This document shows positions 17,220 through 26,785 of a stretch of DNA of 38,628 nucleotides, piece by piece; positions within the stretch are counted from its first letter, which is position 1; every line of letters starts with the position of its first letter. Both the position numbers and the translations under genes were made by a program. Below the pieces are notes generated by a model that saw nothing but the letters and a program-made list of their open reading frames with translations, was not told the origin of the DNA and searched no databases. This stretch comes from Candidatus Bipolaricaulota bacterium (GTDB lineage: Bacteria > Bipolaricaulota > Bipolaricaulia > RBG-16-55-9 > DRXL01). The stretch lies in contig JAUQPG010000001.1 in the NCBI GenBank assembly GCA_030550495.1, forward strand, positions 1-38,628, written 5' to 3'.

Positions 17220-18728
17220 TCACTGCCAACAGCTCGCCCCGGCGCATCTCTTGAGCCTAGCTAGTTGCTCAGACAATCTTGCTAGCAGAGCAGGGTCGGC
17301 TATAGCGTGTAGGCTTTCGAGCTGATAAGGGTCAGCGTTCAGATCATACAACTCACGCTCGCCTGTCACGTATTCGACGTAGAGATAATCTTTCGTACGA
17401 ATCGCCGCAAACTCTGGGATCGCCCATTGGTGCGCGTGCTCCAGCTCCATCGGATCGGGTGGCTCCAGCACGCCCTCTGTGGCAAGCAGCGCGCCTCCGC
17501 GCGACTGGTTCCAGTGCTCGATTAAAAAGCCCTGACGCCACGCGTCTGACGTAGGCGGGTTCTCTCTTAATAACAGCACGAGCGAGCGCCCGTCCACAAA
17601 ATCCGGGATCGGTGCTCCCGCAAGCTCAGCAAACGTCGGGGCAAGATCTATATTTCCCGTCAAGTGCTCAAGCACGCGCCCAGCAGGCACTCCTGGCCCA
17701 CGCACCAGCAGCATCACCCGAATGTCTTCTTCATACGCTGTTTGTTTGCCCGGGGTGAGCCGATGCTCCCCCATATGAAAGCCGTTGTCTGACGTAAAAA
17801 ATATATATGTGTTCTCAAGCTGCCCCACAGCGCGAAGCGTCTCAATTATGAGCGAGAGCATCTCGTCCACGGCTTGCAGAGACTGTAATCTCTTGCGATA
17901 GAAGTCCTGCATCTGGGCGATCTGATTTTCATTCAAGAGAGGACGATTGCGGATGAAGCTGGGCTTGTCGCTGACGTCAGCTTCGTTGAACGACGGCGGT
18001 CGGGGCAGTTGTGCGTCAGCGAAGAGCTGGGCATGACGCAGCGCGGGCGTTGCCGGCGAATGGGGCACATAGAGAGCTATGTGCATGAAAAACGGTTGGC
18101 CCTCAGACGCTGCACGTCTAATAAAGCCTACAGATTTACGTGCGACGACATCGGTGAGATAGTCTTCGGCGCGACTGCCGTAGAGCACGAGCTTGCCGTT
18201 CTCGTTCATCACGTAATTGAAGTTCGAGTACGGGTTGCCTGCGGCTGGGCTGTACCATTCGTTCCAGCCTGGTGGCACATGGGTTAAGAGCACGCCTGAG
18301 GGATAGCCATTGAGGTATTTCCCAAGGTAACACGTGCGATAGCCGACGCTCTGCAGCCATGTTGCGATCGTCGAGTTCTCATGGCCTAGAGCATAAAACT
18401 TCTGAAAGCCTCCGCGTGGGGGGAGGTTCGTCAAGATCTGGGTGTTATGGGCGTATTGCCCACGTAAGATATTTGCCCGCGACGGACAACAGAGCGAAAC
18501 ATTCACAAAGAAATTTACAAATGTCGTGCCCTGGGTGACAAGAAAAGACTTCACGGTGGGCATGAACTCCACTAGATTGGCATCAAGATCATCGACTAAA
18601 ATAAAGATGACATTGAGCTTGAGCTGTTGAGATGCTTGGAAGCGCATCGTGTCCGTCACCAGCAGAAGCACGGTTGCCAAACCGAGAGACAATAGAACTC
18701 TGATATACAAGCGCATAGCGTTCACCAT
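17220..18728 (-). CDS. Exported sulfatase (type I, formylglycine-dependent)
   Basis: A 502-residue alkaline-phosphatase-superfamily hydrolase that removes sulfate esters. It has a hydrophobic N-terminal segment (about 8-25), metal-binding LVDDLD (44-49), and Cys80-Cys81-Pro-Ser-Arg84, the CxPxR motif whose first Cys is converted to formylglycine. Later come FFTSDNGFHMGEHRLTPGK (metal and active-site residues) and a C-terminal LYDLNADPYQLESLH typical of arylsulfatases. A GGTGA 5 nt before ATG 18716 makes that a possible true start. No formylglycine-generating enzyme is in the window. The substrate is unknown, perhaps an environmental sulfated glycan. Confidence 0.88.
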   Translation of the reverse strand: MVNAMRLYIRVLLSLGLATVLLLVTDTMRFQASQQLKLNVIFILVDDLDANLVEFMPTVKSFLVTQGTTFVNFFVNVSLCCPSRANILRGQYAHNTQILTNLPPRGGFQKFYALGHENSTIATWLQSVGYRTCYLGKYLNGYPSGVLLTHVPPGWNEWYSPAAGNPYSNFNYVMNENGKLVLYGSRAEDYLTDVVARKSVGFIRRAASEGQPFFMHIALYVPHSPATPALRHAQLFADAQLPRPPSFNEADVSDKPSFIRNRPLLNENQIAQMQDFYRKRLQSLQAVDEMLSLIIETLRAVGQLENTYIFFTSDNGFHMGEHRLTPGKQTAYEEDIRVMLLVRGPGVPAGRVLEHLTGNIDLAPTFAELAGAPIPDFVDGRSLVLLLRENPPTSDAWRQGFLIEHWNQSRGGALLATEGVLEPPDPMELEHAHQWAIPEFAAIRTKDYLYVEYVTGERELYDLNADPYQLESLHAIADPALLARLSEQLARLKRCAGASCWQ

Positions 18729-18814
18729 GGAAAGACAGTCTATCTCACTACAGCATCGTGATGCAAGTGCGTGGATGTTGACGAGCTCGCCAAGCGCTGA
18801 TTAAGATAGCCCTA

Positions 18815-21154
18815 ATGAAATTCTTAGAATCCCTGGGGGTGCGTCTGCAGAAGGTCCTCCGGCTTGAGCAGCGCACCCATTATCAAGATCGAGCAGTCCT
18901 TGGGGGATTAGAGAGCTTTATCGAGACGTGCGCGCAGGAGCTGAGCGCATTCCAGCCTGAGATCGCTCAGCGATTACAGAAGCTGGTGCGCGGCTATGCC
19001 CTCAAACCCCCGGAGGCGCGGCGTGCGGTGGTGCGCGAGTTAGAAGACTGCGTCAGGGAATTAGAGGCCCTCACCCCCAGCCCCTCTCCCGTCGAACGGG
19101 AGAGGGGTGCCGAAGGCGGGGTAAGGGCCCCCGTGCGCTTTGCCAAGGGCGTCGGACCCCAGCGAGAGAAGCTCCTCCAGAAGCTCGGCATCTCCACTAT
19201 TGAAGATCTGCTCACCTACTTTCCTAGGCGTATCGAAGACCGTCGCCCAACGAAGAAGATCGTGCAGCTGCGCCACGGCGACAAAGTCACGGTCAAAGGG
19301 CGCGTGCGCGCCATAGATGTCATCAAACCCAGAAATAATCTTGAGATCGTGAAAGCTGCCATTCAAGACAATACCGGGATTCTCTATGCCGTCTGGTTCA
19401 ACCAACCCTGGCTGAAGAATCAACTTATTCAGGGAGAGCTGATCGCGCTCTACGGGACCGTTGAGATCTCCCACGGTCAGATTCAGATGAGCAACCCTGT
19501 CTGGGAGCCAGCAGCGAAAAACTTTCTCACCGGGCGCTTGGTGCCCGTCTACCCCGCCACCGAAGGGCTGAAGCCATCGTTACTGTACAGACTAATCCAG
19601 AACAATCTCGCGCTCTATCGTCCAACGCTCGTTGACTTGATCCCGGAAGAGATTCGGCTCCGACACGGGCTCTTGCCGCGCGCGGAGGCATTCGAAAAGA
19701 TTCATTTTCCCCAGACAGTGGAAGAGTATCAGAAAGCGCATGACACGCTTGCGTTTGAAGAGCTCTTTCTCTTTCAGATCGGGGTTGCTCTGGAGAAGCA
19801 GAAGCTCGGCGAGCGCCCTGGGCGCAGCTTGACGATCTCGGATGAACGTCTCGAAGAGTTTCTTGGTGCGCTGCCGTTTCGGCTCACCCGTGCCCAGGAG
19901 CGTGCTCTGGCAGAGATTCGCGCCGATTTAGCAGCCCCCAAGCCCATGAACAGACTGCTGCAAGGGGACGTTGGCTCCGGCAAGACCGTCGTCGCGACGG
20001 CCGCGTGTCTCATTGCTGTTGAGTCGGGCTACCAAGCCGCGTTCATGGCCCCAACGGAGATCTTAGCCCAGCAGCACTTCCGCAAGATCACAGAGCTGCT
20101 CGCGCGCCTGAGCCAGCCCCCCAAGACCGTCATGCTCATCGGAAGCCTCCCAGAGCGCGAGAAAGATTTCTTGCGCGCGGCGATCCGTCGCGGCGACATC
20201 GACCTGGTCATCGGCACGCACGCGCTCATCCAGGAGGACTTGCAGTTTAAGAACCTTGGGCTCGCCGTGATCGATGAGCAGCATAGGTTTGGGGTGATCC
20301 AGCGCGCCCAGCTCGAGCAAAAGGGCGAAAATCTCGATATCTTGGTGATGAGCGCCACGCCCATCCCCAGAACGATCACGCTGACGCTCTATGGGCAGTT
20401 TGAGATCTCGATCTTAGATGAGCTGCCCTTTGCCAAAGACATTCAGACGTTCTGGGTCTCTGAAGACAAGCGCGACCAAGTCTATGAATTTGTGGCCCAG
20501 CAAGTACGGCAAGGGGCGCAAGCCTACGTCGTCTTCCCGTTGATCGAAGAGTCTGAAGAGCTTGACCTCAAGGCTGCGGTCCAAGGCAAGGAAGAGCTTG
20601 AGCGCACGTTCTTGCGAGGATTTCGGGTGGGGCTCCTGCATGGGCGCATGAGCGAGAGCGAAAAGCAATCCGTCATGAGACAACTAGTCAACAGAGAATT
20701 AGATGTCCTGGTGAGCACGACGATTATCGAAGTGGGGATCGATGTGCCCAGCGCGACGGTGATGGTCATTGAGCACGCTGACAGATTCGGGCTGGCGCAG
20801 CTCCATCAATTGCGGGGGCGGATCGGACGCGCCGGGGACAAATCATACTGTTTTGCGATAGCCACCCCGCGCACGGAGGACGCCCAGCGTCGCCTTGAAG
20901 TTTTTCAAAGCACGCTCGACGGCTTCCAGATCGCTGAAGAAGACTTGAAGATTCGCGGGCCTGGGGATATGCTCGGCGTAGCGCAGCATGGGCTGGACAG
21001 CACATTTAAAGTCGCTGATCTGATAGCAGACTTAGATCTGATGAAAGCCGCGCGAGACGAGGCGTTTCGGCTGATCGCGCAGGATCCCGATCATCCGCTG
21101 ATCGCAGAGTTCCGCAGACGATTCGGCGACAAATTTGCGTTGACGCGAGTATAA
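18815..21154 (+). CDS. recG: ATP-dependent DNA helicase RecG
   Basis: A 779-residue branch-migration helicase that reverses stalled replication forks and processes Holliday junctions. It has an N-terminal helical extension (about 1-100), a wedge domain from VKFAKGVGP-like sequence at about 105 through an OB fold (to about 270), Walker A GDVGSGKT (about 384-391), DEQH box (about 486), MSATPIPRT, and the C-terminal IEVGIDVPSATVMVIEHADRFGLAQLHQLRGRIGR. Residues of about 84-107 (LTPSPSPVERERGAEGG) are encoded by an inserted palindromic repeat between the extension and the wedge domain; the frame is preserved. Confidence 0.96.
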   Translation: MKFLESLGVRLQKVLRLEQRTHYQDRAVLGGLESFIETCAQELSAFQPEIAQRLQKLVRGYALKPPEARRAVVRELEDCVRELEALTPSPSPVERERGAEGGVRAPVRFAKGVGPQREKLLQKLGISTIEDLLTYFPRRIEDRRPTKKIVQLRHGDKVTVKGRVRAIDVIKPRNNLEIVKAAIQDNTGILYAVWFNQPWLKNQLIQGELIALYGTVEISHGQIQMSNPVWEPAAKNFLTGRLVPVYPATEGLKPSLLYRLIQNNLALYRPTLVDLIPEEIRLRHGLLPRAEAFEKIHFPQTVEEYQKAHDTLAFEELFLFQIGVALEKQKLGERPGRSLTISDERLEEFLGALPFRLTRAQERALAEIRADLAAPKPMNRLLQGDVGSGKTVVATAACLIAVESGYQAAFMAPTEILAQQHFRKITELLARLSQPPKTVMLIGSLPEREKDFLRAAIRRGDIDLVIGTHALIQEDLQFKNLGLAVIDEQHRFGVIQRAQLEQKGENLDILVMSATPIPRTITLTLYGQFEISILDELPFAKDIQTFWVSEDKRDQVYEFVAQQVRQGAQAYVVFPLIEESEELDLKAAVQGKEELERTFLRGFRVGLLHGRMSESEKQSVMRQLVNRELDVLVSTTIIEVGIDVPSATVMVIEHADRFGLAQLHQLRGRIGRAGDKSYCFAIATPRTEDAQRRLEVFQSTLDGFQIAEEDLKIRGPGDMLGVAQHGLDSTFKVADLIADLDLMKAARDEAFRLIAQDPDHPLIAEFRRRFGDKFALTRV
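19066..19129 (+). repeat. Palindromic repeat copy 1, in-frame inside recG
   Basis: A two-level palindrome: outer arms GGCCCTCACCCC (19066-19077) and GGGGTAAGGGCC (19118-19129, one mismatch), inner arms CCCCTCTCCCGT (19081-19092) and ACGGGAGAGGGG (19096-19107, perfect) with a 3-nt loop. The copy at 36361-36433 has the same outer arms and a matching inner stem. Such Pro/Ser-coding palindromes belong to dispersed REP/MITE-like repeats. Confidence 0.8.
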
Positions 21155-21161
21155 TGACGCT

Positions 21162-21452
21162 ATGATTACGCGCGATGAAGTGCTCCATATCGCCAAGCTG
21201 GCCAAGCTCAAGCTCAGCGAGGACGAAGTAGAGCTCTTTCAAGAGCAGCTGGGGCGCATTCTCGAGTATTTCAAGCAATTAGAGAGGCTCGACACGGAGC
21301 ACGTCCCACCCATGAAGCACGTTCTCAATGTGCACACGGTCTTGCGGGCAGATGAGCCGCGCTCGTCGGTCTCAGCTGAAGAAGCCCTGAAGAACGCGCC
21401 CAAGCGTCGGGATAATTACTTTGTCGTCCCTAAGGTTGTGGAGAAGACCTGA
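21162..21452 (+). CDS. gatC: Asp-tRNA(Asn)/Glu-tRNA(Gln) amidotransferase subunit C
   Basis: A 96-residue GatC, which stabilises the GatCAB complex that amidates mischarged Glu-tRNA(Gln) or Asp-tRNA(Asn). The typical start ITRDEVLHIAKLAKLKLSEDEVE and the later VPPMKHVLNVHTVLRADEP are conserved. A TATAAT overlaps the recG 3' end 6 nt before the ATG. gatA and gatB are not in the window. Its 3' end overlaps the convergent carboxypeptidase gene by 37 nt. Confidence 0.93.
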   Translation: MITRDEVLHIAKLAKLKLSEDEVELFQEQLGRILEYFKQLERLDTEHVPPMKHVLNVHTVLRADEPRSSVSAEEALKNAPKRRDNYFVVPKVVEKT

Positions 21453-23080
21453 ACGCGCCGCGACGCAATGTTATTATCATAGCGATCAGGTTCAAAGCGC
21501 AGTGCTGGGTCGCGCAAGAGTCTGATGGGGTCTTGGAGATGGCGCACGCGCACTAAGAGCATTGCGTCAGGAGTTGCCACCGGCGGCACCCACAAGAACG
21601 TCACCGTTGCTGAGCCGTTCGCGGGAATAGAGACAAAGTGTCGAAATGTCGGGGCAGTGAGCGGATCGCCGTCGTCATCTATAGGCTGCCAGCCCTCCGG
21701 CCACGCAGAGAGATCGAGCTGTGAGTTATCGCGCCAATAGAGCTCGACGACAGCATTGGGCACGTCCGTCAGCCCGCGATTGTGTACCGTGACGTAGACG
21801 CGATTGACCGCGTTAGCGATAGCGTTCTCATGATCGTTCTCGCCGAAGGGCTCTTCGGTCGTATTGACGATCCCCAGCGGAGCGCCGTCCACGCGAATAT
21901 CAGGGCTGAACCCGATCTCACCTGACGGGACACTGCCGTCGTCTCTAGGGCTATCACGCACGATCAGCTCTGGCAGAGCTTGCTCCAAGAGATAGAGCGC
22001 TGCCGGAAGATTCTCTTCAAACGTGGGACGGATCTGTTCTGGAGGAAGGACGAACCCTGGCTCGCTCCCTTGGGGGCGCAGCTCGATCACAAACGAAATC
22101 CCTCCGGTCTCGCTGTAGAACCAGTCGGTGGAGACGCCCGCTGCTGGATAGGGACACTCTAGGCTGATTTGGCACGCACGATAAGTTTGCCCATACACAC
22201 TATAGATGAGCTTGGCCATCGTCTCGCCGATGCGGGCGTACTCGACGCTATCAGATGGGGGATCAAAACGCTTATCTTCGCTCAACGGGATGGGGGGCTC
22301 GAATGAGTAGCCCCACGGCCAGCCCACGATCTGCGAATAGCTGTGATAGTCAATAAACGCTTTGAACTGTCGCTGCGGGGCGAGCACGAGATCGCGAATC
22401 GCTTGGATTTCCGGTTCGGAGAACGGCTCCGGCCCACGGTATGTGAGACTCTGGGGGTTGCGGCTGCCGCCGGCGCGCGCATCCCATTGGAAGCTCCAAT
22501 TTCTGTTCAGATCAACGCCGAAGATGCCGTTGCCCAAGTCTCGTCTGTTTTTGCGCCACAGCCGACAGAGCTGCTGCGGCGCTGTCGGGCACGGGTCGGA
22601 TCGCGTATACTCGTGCCCGTCGGGGTTGACCATCGGGACGATCCAGATTTCTAAGTTGTCTATGAGTCTCTTGACGCGCTCGTCGGCCGCGTAATTTTGG
22701 GCTAAATGCTGTGCGATCAAAAACGGAACTTCGACGCCGATCCACTCGCGAGCGTGCTGGCCACCGATGAAGAGCGTTTCGGGTTCAGCAGGGTCTTCAG
22801 TAGAAACATCATCGCTGAGTTTAACGGCCCAGATCTCGCGCCCTTCGTGGCTTTGGCCGAGCGAGACGACCCGGACGATCTCAGGGTATTGCTCAGCAAG
22901 CGCGAAGAGATCGTCTTTGAGGGAACGAAACTCCCAGACGCCAAAGCCCGCAATATTCGTCGTTCCCGTGAAATCGTAGGCGTGATAGACAAGTGAGGGT
23001 GGGGGCTGCGTCTGGGCTGGCGGGCTGCTTACCAAGACAAAGAGCCCCAGTGCTGCTATGAGCACGAGCGCACGGCGCAT
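21416..23080 (-). CDS. Secreted M14 zinc carboxypeptidase
   Basis: A 554-residue protein with signal peptide (about 1-24). The M14 domain has zinc ligands His109 and Glu112 (QHAREW) and His246 (FIDYHSYSQ), substrate-binding Arg/Asn in VDLNRNW (about 189-195), and catalytic Glu333 (SFVIELRP). From about 380 a beta-rich C-terminal domain (YVTVHNRGLTDVPNAVVELYW) resembles CARDB-type adhesion modules. It probably degrades extracellular peptides, supplying amino acids to a cell that also has a Liv-type importer. Confidence 0.92.
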   Translation of the reverse strand: MRRALVLIAALGLFVLVSSPPAQTQPPPSLVYHAYDFTGTTNIAGFGVWEFRSLKDDLFALAEQYPEIVRVVSLGQSHEGREIWAVKLSDDVSTEDPAEPETLFIGGQHAREWIGVEVPFLIAQHLAQNYAADERVKRLIDNLEIWIVPMVNPDGHEYTRSDPCPTAPQQLCRLWRKNRRDLGNGIFGVDLNRNWSFQWDARAGGSRNPQSLTYRGPEPFSEPEIQAIRDLVLAPQRQFKAFIDYHSYSQIVGWPWGYSFEPPIPLSEDKRFDPPSDSVEYARIGETMAKLIYSVYGQTYRACQISLECPYPAAGVSTDWFYSETGGISFVIELRPQGSEPGFVLPPEQIRPTFEENLPAALYLLEQALPELIVRDSPRDDGSVPSGEIGFSPDIRVDGAPLGIVNTTEEPFGENDHENAIANAVNRVYVTVHNRGLTDVPNAVVELYWRDNSQLDLSAWPEGWQPIDDDGDPLTAPTFRHFVSIPANGSATVTFLWVPPVATPDAMLLVRVRHLQDPIRLLRDPALRFEPDRYDNNIASRRVQVFSTTLGTTK

Positions 23081-23104
23081 AGACGAACCTCCTTTACTAA
23101 TCTG

Positions 23105-23797
23105 TTAGGGGCGCACGGTCGTCCCAATCGGCTCCCCACGAATAATCTTCTCTAAATTCCCGGGCCGAAAGACATCAAAGACTTTGATAGTGATCTTGTT
23201 CTCCCGGCAGATCGTCAGCGCCGTCAGGTCCATCACGTTCAGGCGTTTCTCTATCGCTTCGTCTATAGTGAGTTCTCTGTAGAGCTTCGCTTTGGGATTC
23301 TTTTTCGGGTCGGCGCTGTAGACGCCAGGGACATCTGTCGCTTTCAGTAAGACTTTCGCGCCGATCTCGCTGGCCCGAATCGCCGCAGCAGTGTCGGTTG
23401 TGACAAACGGGTTGCCCGTCCCCCCAGCGAAGATCACGATCTTCTTCTCTGAAAGAGCGTGACGCGCACTGATGGGATCGAGGGGCTGGGCATACGCGAC
23501 GGGGACTGCTGACTGTAAGATCACAGAAAGCCCCCTGCTCTCTAAGCTCTGGCGCAGGGCCATCCCATTTAAGACGGTCGCGAGCATCCCCATCTGGTCG
23601 GCGACAACTCTGTCAAAGTCCTTAAGCTGCGCCCCACGGATGAAGTTGCCCCCGCCCACAACGATAGCAAGCCGCACGCCAAGTCTGTGCGCAGCGCACA
23701 GCTGTCCCGCAATCGACTCTGTAGCGCAGGGGTCAATACCCGAAGATCCTAACGCTTCCCCGGAGAGCTTGAGCAAGAAGCTATTTTCCAACCTCAA
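23105..23797 (-). CDS. pyrH: UMP kinase
   Basis: A 230-residue bacterial UMP kinase of the amino-acid-kinase fold: FLLKLSGEALG at the N-terminus, IVVGGGNFIRG (nucleotide/phosphate binding), DQMGMLATVLNGMAL, FAGGTGNPFVTTDTAAAIRA and VYSADPKKNP. It makes UDP for RNA and cell-wall precursors. A TTG start at 23797 lets it overlap tsf by 17 nt, so it is the third gene of an rpsB-tsf-pyrH operon, a conserved bacterial order. Confidence 0.95.
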   Translation of the reverse strand: MRLENSFLLKLSGEALGSSGIDPCATESIAGQLCAAHRLGVRLAIVVGGGNFIRGAQLKDFDRVVADQMGMLATVLNGMALRQSLESRGLSVILQSAVPVAYAQPLDPISARHALSEKKIVIFAGGTGNPFVTTDTAAAIRASEIGAKVLLKATDVPGVYSADPKKNPKAKLYRELTIDEAIEKRLNVMDLTALTICRENKITIKVFDVFRPGNLEKIIRGEPIGTTVRP

Positions 23798-24389
23798 ATC
23801 GCGCGAATCTCCTCACCACGATCGTCTCTCCAACTTTGTTGGCCAGCTCACCCAAGATGTCCTCAATCGTTGTCTGGCCCGTCGGGTCTTTGACGAAGGG
23901 CTGCTTGATCAGGCACACTTGCTGGTAGAAATTCTTGAGCTTGCCCTCAACGATCTTCTCGATAACGTGAGGGGGTTTGCCCTCCTGCTCAGCCTGGTGG
24001 CGATAGATCTCCTTCTCGCGCTCCAGCACCTCGGGAGGCACGTCTTCGGGCTTGATATACTGCGGGGGGGGATAGGCCGCAGCAATGTGCATCGCTAAGT
24101 CTTTTAAGACCTCGCGGAACGCATCACTGTTAGCGACGAAGTCCGTCTGGCAGTCCATCTCGATTAAGACTCCTACGCGCCCATTGTGATGGATATAGGC
24201 TTCGACGCGCCCTTGGTTGGCCTCCCCGGTGCGCGAAGCAAAAAGCTCTTTCCCTTGCTCGCGCAAGATGAGCTTTGCTTTCTCGAGATCACCGTTGGCT
24301 TGCTGCAAGGCCTTCTTGCAGTCCAAGATGCCAACGCCCGTCTCCTCCCGCAGCTTCTTGACCAACTCATTGAAGGACGTTGTGCTCAT
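23781..24389 (-). CDS. tsf: Elongation factor Ts, short form
   Basis: A 202-residue nucleotide-exchange factor for EF-Tu. It has the N-terminal UBA-like [27 protein letters not shown] and the core [22 protein letters not shown]. It lacks the long second core/coiled-coil region of E. coli EF-Ts (about 280 residues) and so resembles the short Thermus-type protein. ATGA overlap with rpsB. Confidence 0.96.
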   Translation of the reverse strand: MSTTSFNELVKKLREETGVGILDCKKALQQANGDLEKAKLILREQGKELFASRTGEANQGRVEAYIHHNGRVGVLIEMDCQTDFVANSDAFREVLKDLAMHIAAAYPPPQYIKPEDVPPEVLEREKEIYRHQAEQEGKPPHVIEKIVEGKLKNFYQQVCLIKQPFVKDPTGQTTIEDILGELANKVGETIVVRRFARFEVGK

Positions 24390-25180
24390 GTGATGACACC
24401 CTCTTCGTTCTCTGGAATGGCCGGCTCACTAAGCTCTTGCGGGGCTATGAGAGTCTCTTCGGGTTTCTTTGGGGCCGCCGGGGCCTTGTCGGCGGAGCGC
24501 CCCTCGCGCCCTTCTAAGACCGCATCGGCAATGCGCGCCGTGATCAGCTTTGTCGCTTTAATAGCATCGTCGTTGCCGGGGATGGGATAGTCGATGGGAT
24601 CGGGATCGCAGTTGGTGTCGACAATCGCGACCACGGGGATCCCCAAGAGCTTCGCCTCATGAATCGCGTTCTTCTCTAAGATCGTATCCACGACAAAGAG
24701 CACGCCCGGCAGTTCTGTCATCTCCCGAAGGCCCTCGAGGTTGCGCCGAAGCTTCATCAGTTCGCGGCGCCAGTGCTGGGCTTCCTTTGGGGGCATAGCG
24801 TCGAAGACCCCGTTGGCCTCCATCTCCTCCAGATCTTTCAGGCGTTGGATGCGCTTGCGGATCACTTCAAAATTCGTCAACGTCCCGCCCAGCCAGCGCT
24901 GGTTCACATAATGGGCGCCGCAGCGCTTGGCCTCCTCAGCAATAGTCTCCTGCACTTGGCGCTTGGTCCCCACAAAGAGCGCGTTCTTCCCCGAGGCCAC
25001 TGTGTCCCGCACAAAGAGATACGCTTCTTCAAAGAGCCGAATAGTCTTCTCTAAGTCTATGATATGGATGCCCTTGCGCTCGGTGAAGATATACTCGCGC
25101 ATCTTGGGGTTCCACTTGCGCACCCGGTGCCCAAAGTGCACCCCCGTCTCTAAGAGCTCTTTAATCGTTAGAAGCTCCAC
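24386..25180 (-). CDS. rpsB: 30S ribosomal protein S2
   Basis: The frame is open further upstream, but the start is most likely GTG 25180: AGGAGG lies 7 nt before it and the protein then begins with the standard [26 protein letters not shown]. An ATG one base upstream is out of frame. Later conserved parts: [43 protein letters not shown] and the [24 protein letters not shown] block. It has 264 residues with a short acidic tail. First gene of rpsB-tsf-pyrH. Confidence 0.96.
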   Translation of the reverse strand: MELLTIKELLETGVHFGHRVRKWNPKMREYIFTERKGIHIIDLEKTIRLFEEAYLFVRDTVASGKNALFVGTKRQVQETIAEEAKRCGAHYVNQRWLGGTLTNFEVIRKRIQRLKDLEEMEANGVFDAMPPKEAQHWRRELMKLRRNLEGLREMTELPGVLFVVDTILEKNAIHEAKLLGIPVVAIVDTNCDPDPIDYPIPGNDDAIKATKLITARIADAVLEGREGRSADKAPAAPKKPEETLIAPQELSEPAIPENEEGVIT

Positions 25181-25267
25181 ATTGCTTCCTCCTTTCTCCA
25201 AAGTTCCGAGCGTCTCTTCGATCTGGCGGAGAGCAGGGCAGACGAAGGGACGCGCTAACGGTCTTTT

Positions 25268-25296
25268 ACTGTAGCACAAGACGCGCCAATCTGCAA
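25268..25296 (-). promoter_or_regulatory. Promoter of rpsB-tsf-pyrH
   Basis: On the minus strand TTGCAG (25296-25291) and TACAGT (25273-25268) are separated by 17 nt, leaving a leader of about 80 nt before GTG 25180. The leader also contains the in-frame extension of rpsB, which could hold an S2 autoregulatory structure. Confidence 0.5.
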
Positions 25297-25312
25297 GTCC
25301 CTGCCCGATCAG

Positions 25313-25318
25313 CTATAA
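25313..25318 (+). promoter_or_regulatory. -10 box of dnaB
   Basis: TATAAT 20 nt upstream of the GTG start of dnaB; the -35 is weak. It is divergent from the rpsB promoter. Confidence 0.4.
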
Positions 25319-25338
25319 TCATCCAGGGGGATTGGACC

Positions 25339-26724
25339 GTGCCGGATGAGCTTACGCGACCGCTCCCGAAGAACCGCGAAGCCGAGCAAGTCGTTCTTGG
25401 CGCAGCGATGCTCGAGCCTGAGCACGTTGTCCCGCAACTTTTGCAAGCCCTCCAGCCTGACGATTTCTACTGGAGGGCCCATCAGATAATTTATAAAGTT
25501 ATCTTAGAGCTCTTCGAGAGCGGCAAGCCCGCAGACCTGATCACCGTGGGCAATCGCCTTGACGAGCTGGATAAACTCGACGAGGTCGGCGGTCGCGCCT
25601 ACCTAAGTGAGCTGCTCACCAAGGTCACCACCACCGCAAGCGTGCCCTACTACGCCGAGATCATCAAGAAGAAGGCTGTGCTGCGGGCGCTCATCGAAGC
25701 CGGTCATGAGATCGCTGAACTCGGCTTCAACGAAGAGCAGGAGCTTGAGCATCTTCTCGATGCCGCAGAGGAGAAGATCTTCCAGATCTCGCGCTTTCAA
25801 CTTACTCACGACTTCCATCTCATTCGAGATTTTTTACACGAGCATCTAGAGCGGCTCGAGAAGCTCCAACGCGATCCCTCCCAACACGCTGTGACGGGCT
25901 TGCCCACCGGCTATAGGAGATTCGACGAGATGACGGCAGGGCTGCACCCATCAGACCTGATCGTGATCGCTGCGCGCCCCAGCATGGGGAAGACCTCGTT
26001 AGCGCTCTCGATCGGGCGCAATATGGCCTTGCGCTTTGGCAAATGTGTGGGGTTCTTTAGCCTGGAGATGACCAAAGAGCAGCTTCTTGAACGATTACTA
26101 TGCGCCGAGGCGCGCATCAATCTCCACAGGTTGCGCGGGGGCTATCTGCAGACGGACTCCGAGTCCTGGCGCCGCCTCATTAACGCCGCTAGCAAGCTCC
26201 AGAACAGTAAAATTATCATCGACGATACGCCCAGCATCTCCGTGCTCGAACTGAAAGCCAAAGCGCGGCGCATGAAGTCCGAGCATAATCTCGACATACT
26301 CTTTGTCGATTACTTACAGTTGATCGAAGCAGGAACTCATGCCGACGTGCGCGAGCAAGAGGTCGCGTACATCGCGCGGTCGCTCAAGGCCTTAGCCCGT
26401 GAGCTCAATATTCCCGTAGTGGCGTTGTCGCAGCTGTCGCGCGCGCCGGAGCGCCCGCCGCGCCGACCGCGCTTGTCAGATCTCAGGGAATCTGGAGAGA
26501 TCGAGCAGACCGCCGACGTCGTGCTCTTCTTATATCGCGAGGATGCGGGCGGCGAAGAGAGCTCCGACGAAGCAGAAGGCTCCTCCCCATTAGTCCACGA
26601 AACTGAGATTATCATTGGGAAGCAGCGTAATGGCCCAACAGGGTCGTTTACCCTGCTCTTCCATCGCGCCTACACCAGCTTTGAAGAGTACTACGTGGGC
26701 GAAGGAGAAGGGCCGCGGTTTTAA
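25339..26724 (+). CDS. dnaB: Replicative DNA helicase DnaB
   Basis: A 461-residue hexameric replicative helicase. The N-terminal domain (about 8-110; NREAEQVVLGAAMLEPEHV) binds primase, a linker follows, then the RecA-like motor from about 170: TGLPTGYRRFDEMTAGLHPSDLIVIAARPSMGKTS (Walker A at about 214-221), ILFVDYLQLIEAG (Walker B), ALSQLSRAPERPPRRPRLSDLRESGEIEQTADVVLFLYR and a C-terminal KQRNGPTGSFTLLFH arginine-finger region. No intein is present, although DnaB is a common intein host. A GTG start follows GGGGGA. Confidence 0.97.
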   Translation: MPDELTRPLPKNREAEQVVLGAAMLEPEHVVPQLLQALQPDDFYWRAHQIIYKVILELFESGKPADLITVGNRLDELDKLDEVGGRAYLSELLTKVTTTASVPYYAEIIKKKAVLRALIEAGHEIAELGFNEEQELEHLLDAAEEKIFQISRFQLTHDFHLIRDFLHEHLERLEKLQRDPSQHAVTGLPTGYRRFDEMTAGLHPSDLIVIAARPSMGKTSLALSIGRNMALRFGKCVGFFSLEMTKEQLLERLLCAEARINLHRLRGGYLQTDSESWRRLINAASKLQNSKIIIDDTPSISVLELKAKARRMKSEHNLDILFVDYLQLIEAGTHADVREQEVAYIARSLKALARELNIPVVALSQLSRAPERPPRRPRLSDLRESGEIEQTADVVLFLYREDAGGEESSDEAEGSSPLVHETEIIIGKQRNGPTGSFTLLFHRAYTSFEEYYVGEGEGPRF

Positions 26725-26730
26725 GCGAAC

Positions 26731-26760
26731 TTGCCCAGCTCAAAAACAATCCGTTATAAT
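26731..26760 (+). promoter_or_regulatory. Promoter of livG-livF-livH-livM
   Basis: TTGCCC (26731-26736) and perfect TATAAT (26755-26760) with an 18-nt spacer. The GTGGGAGGG ribosome site and ATG 26786 follow closely. Confidence 0.6.
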
Positions 26761-26785
26761 TGCGGCAAATTACGTGGGAGGGTCT

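Noticed and set aside
19066-19129. Frameshift or assembly error in recG
   Set aside because: The frame is intact on both sides and the segment matches a second repeat copy at 36361, so it is a real insertion.
25339-26724. Intein in dnaB
   Set aside because: The Walker A and other usual insertion sites are continuous and the length (461 residues) is normal.
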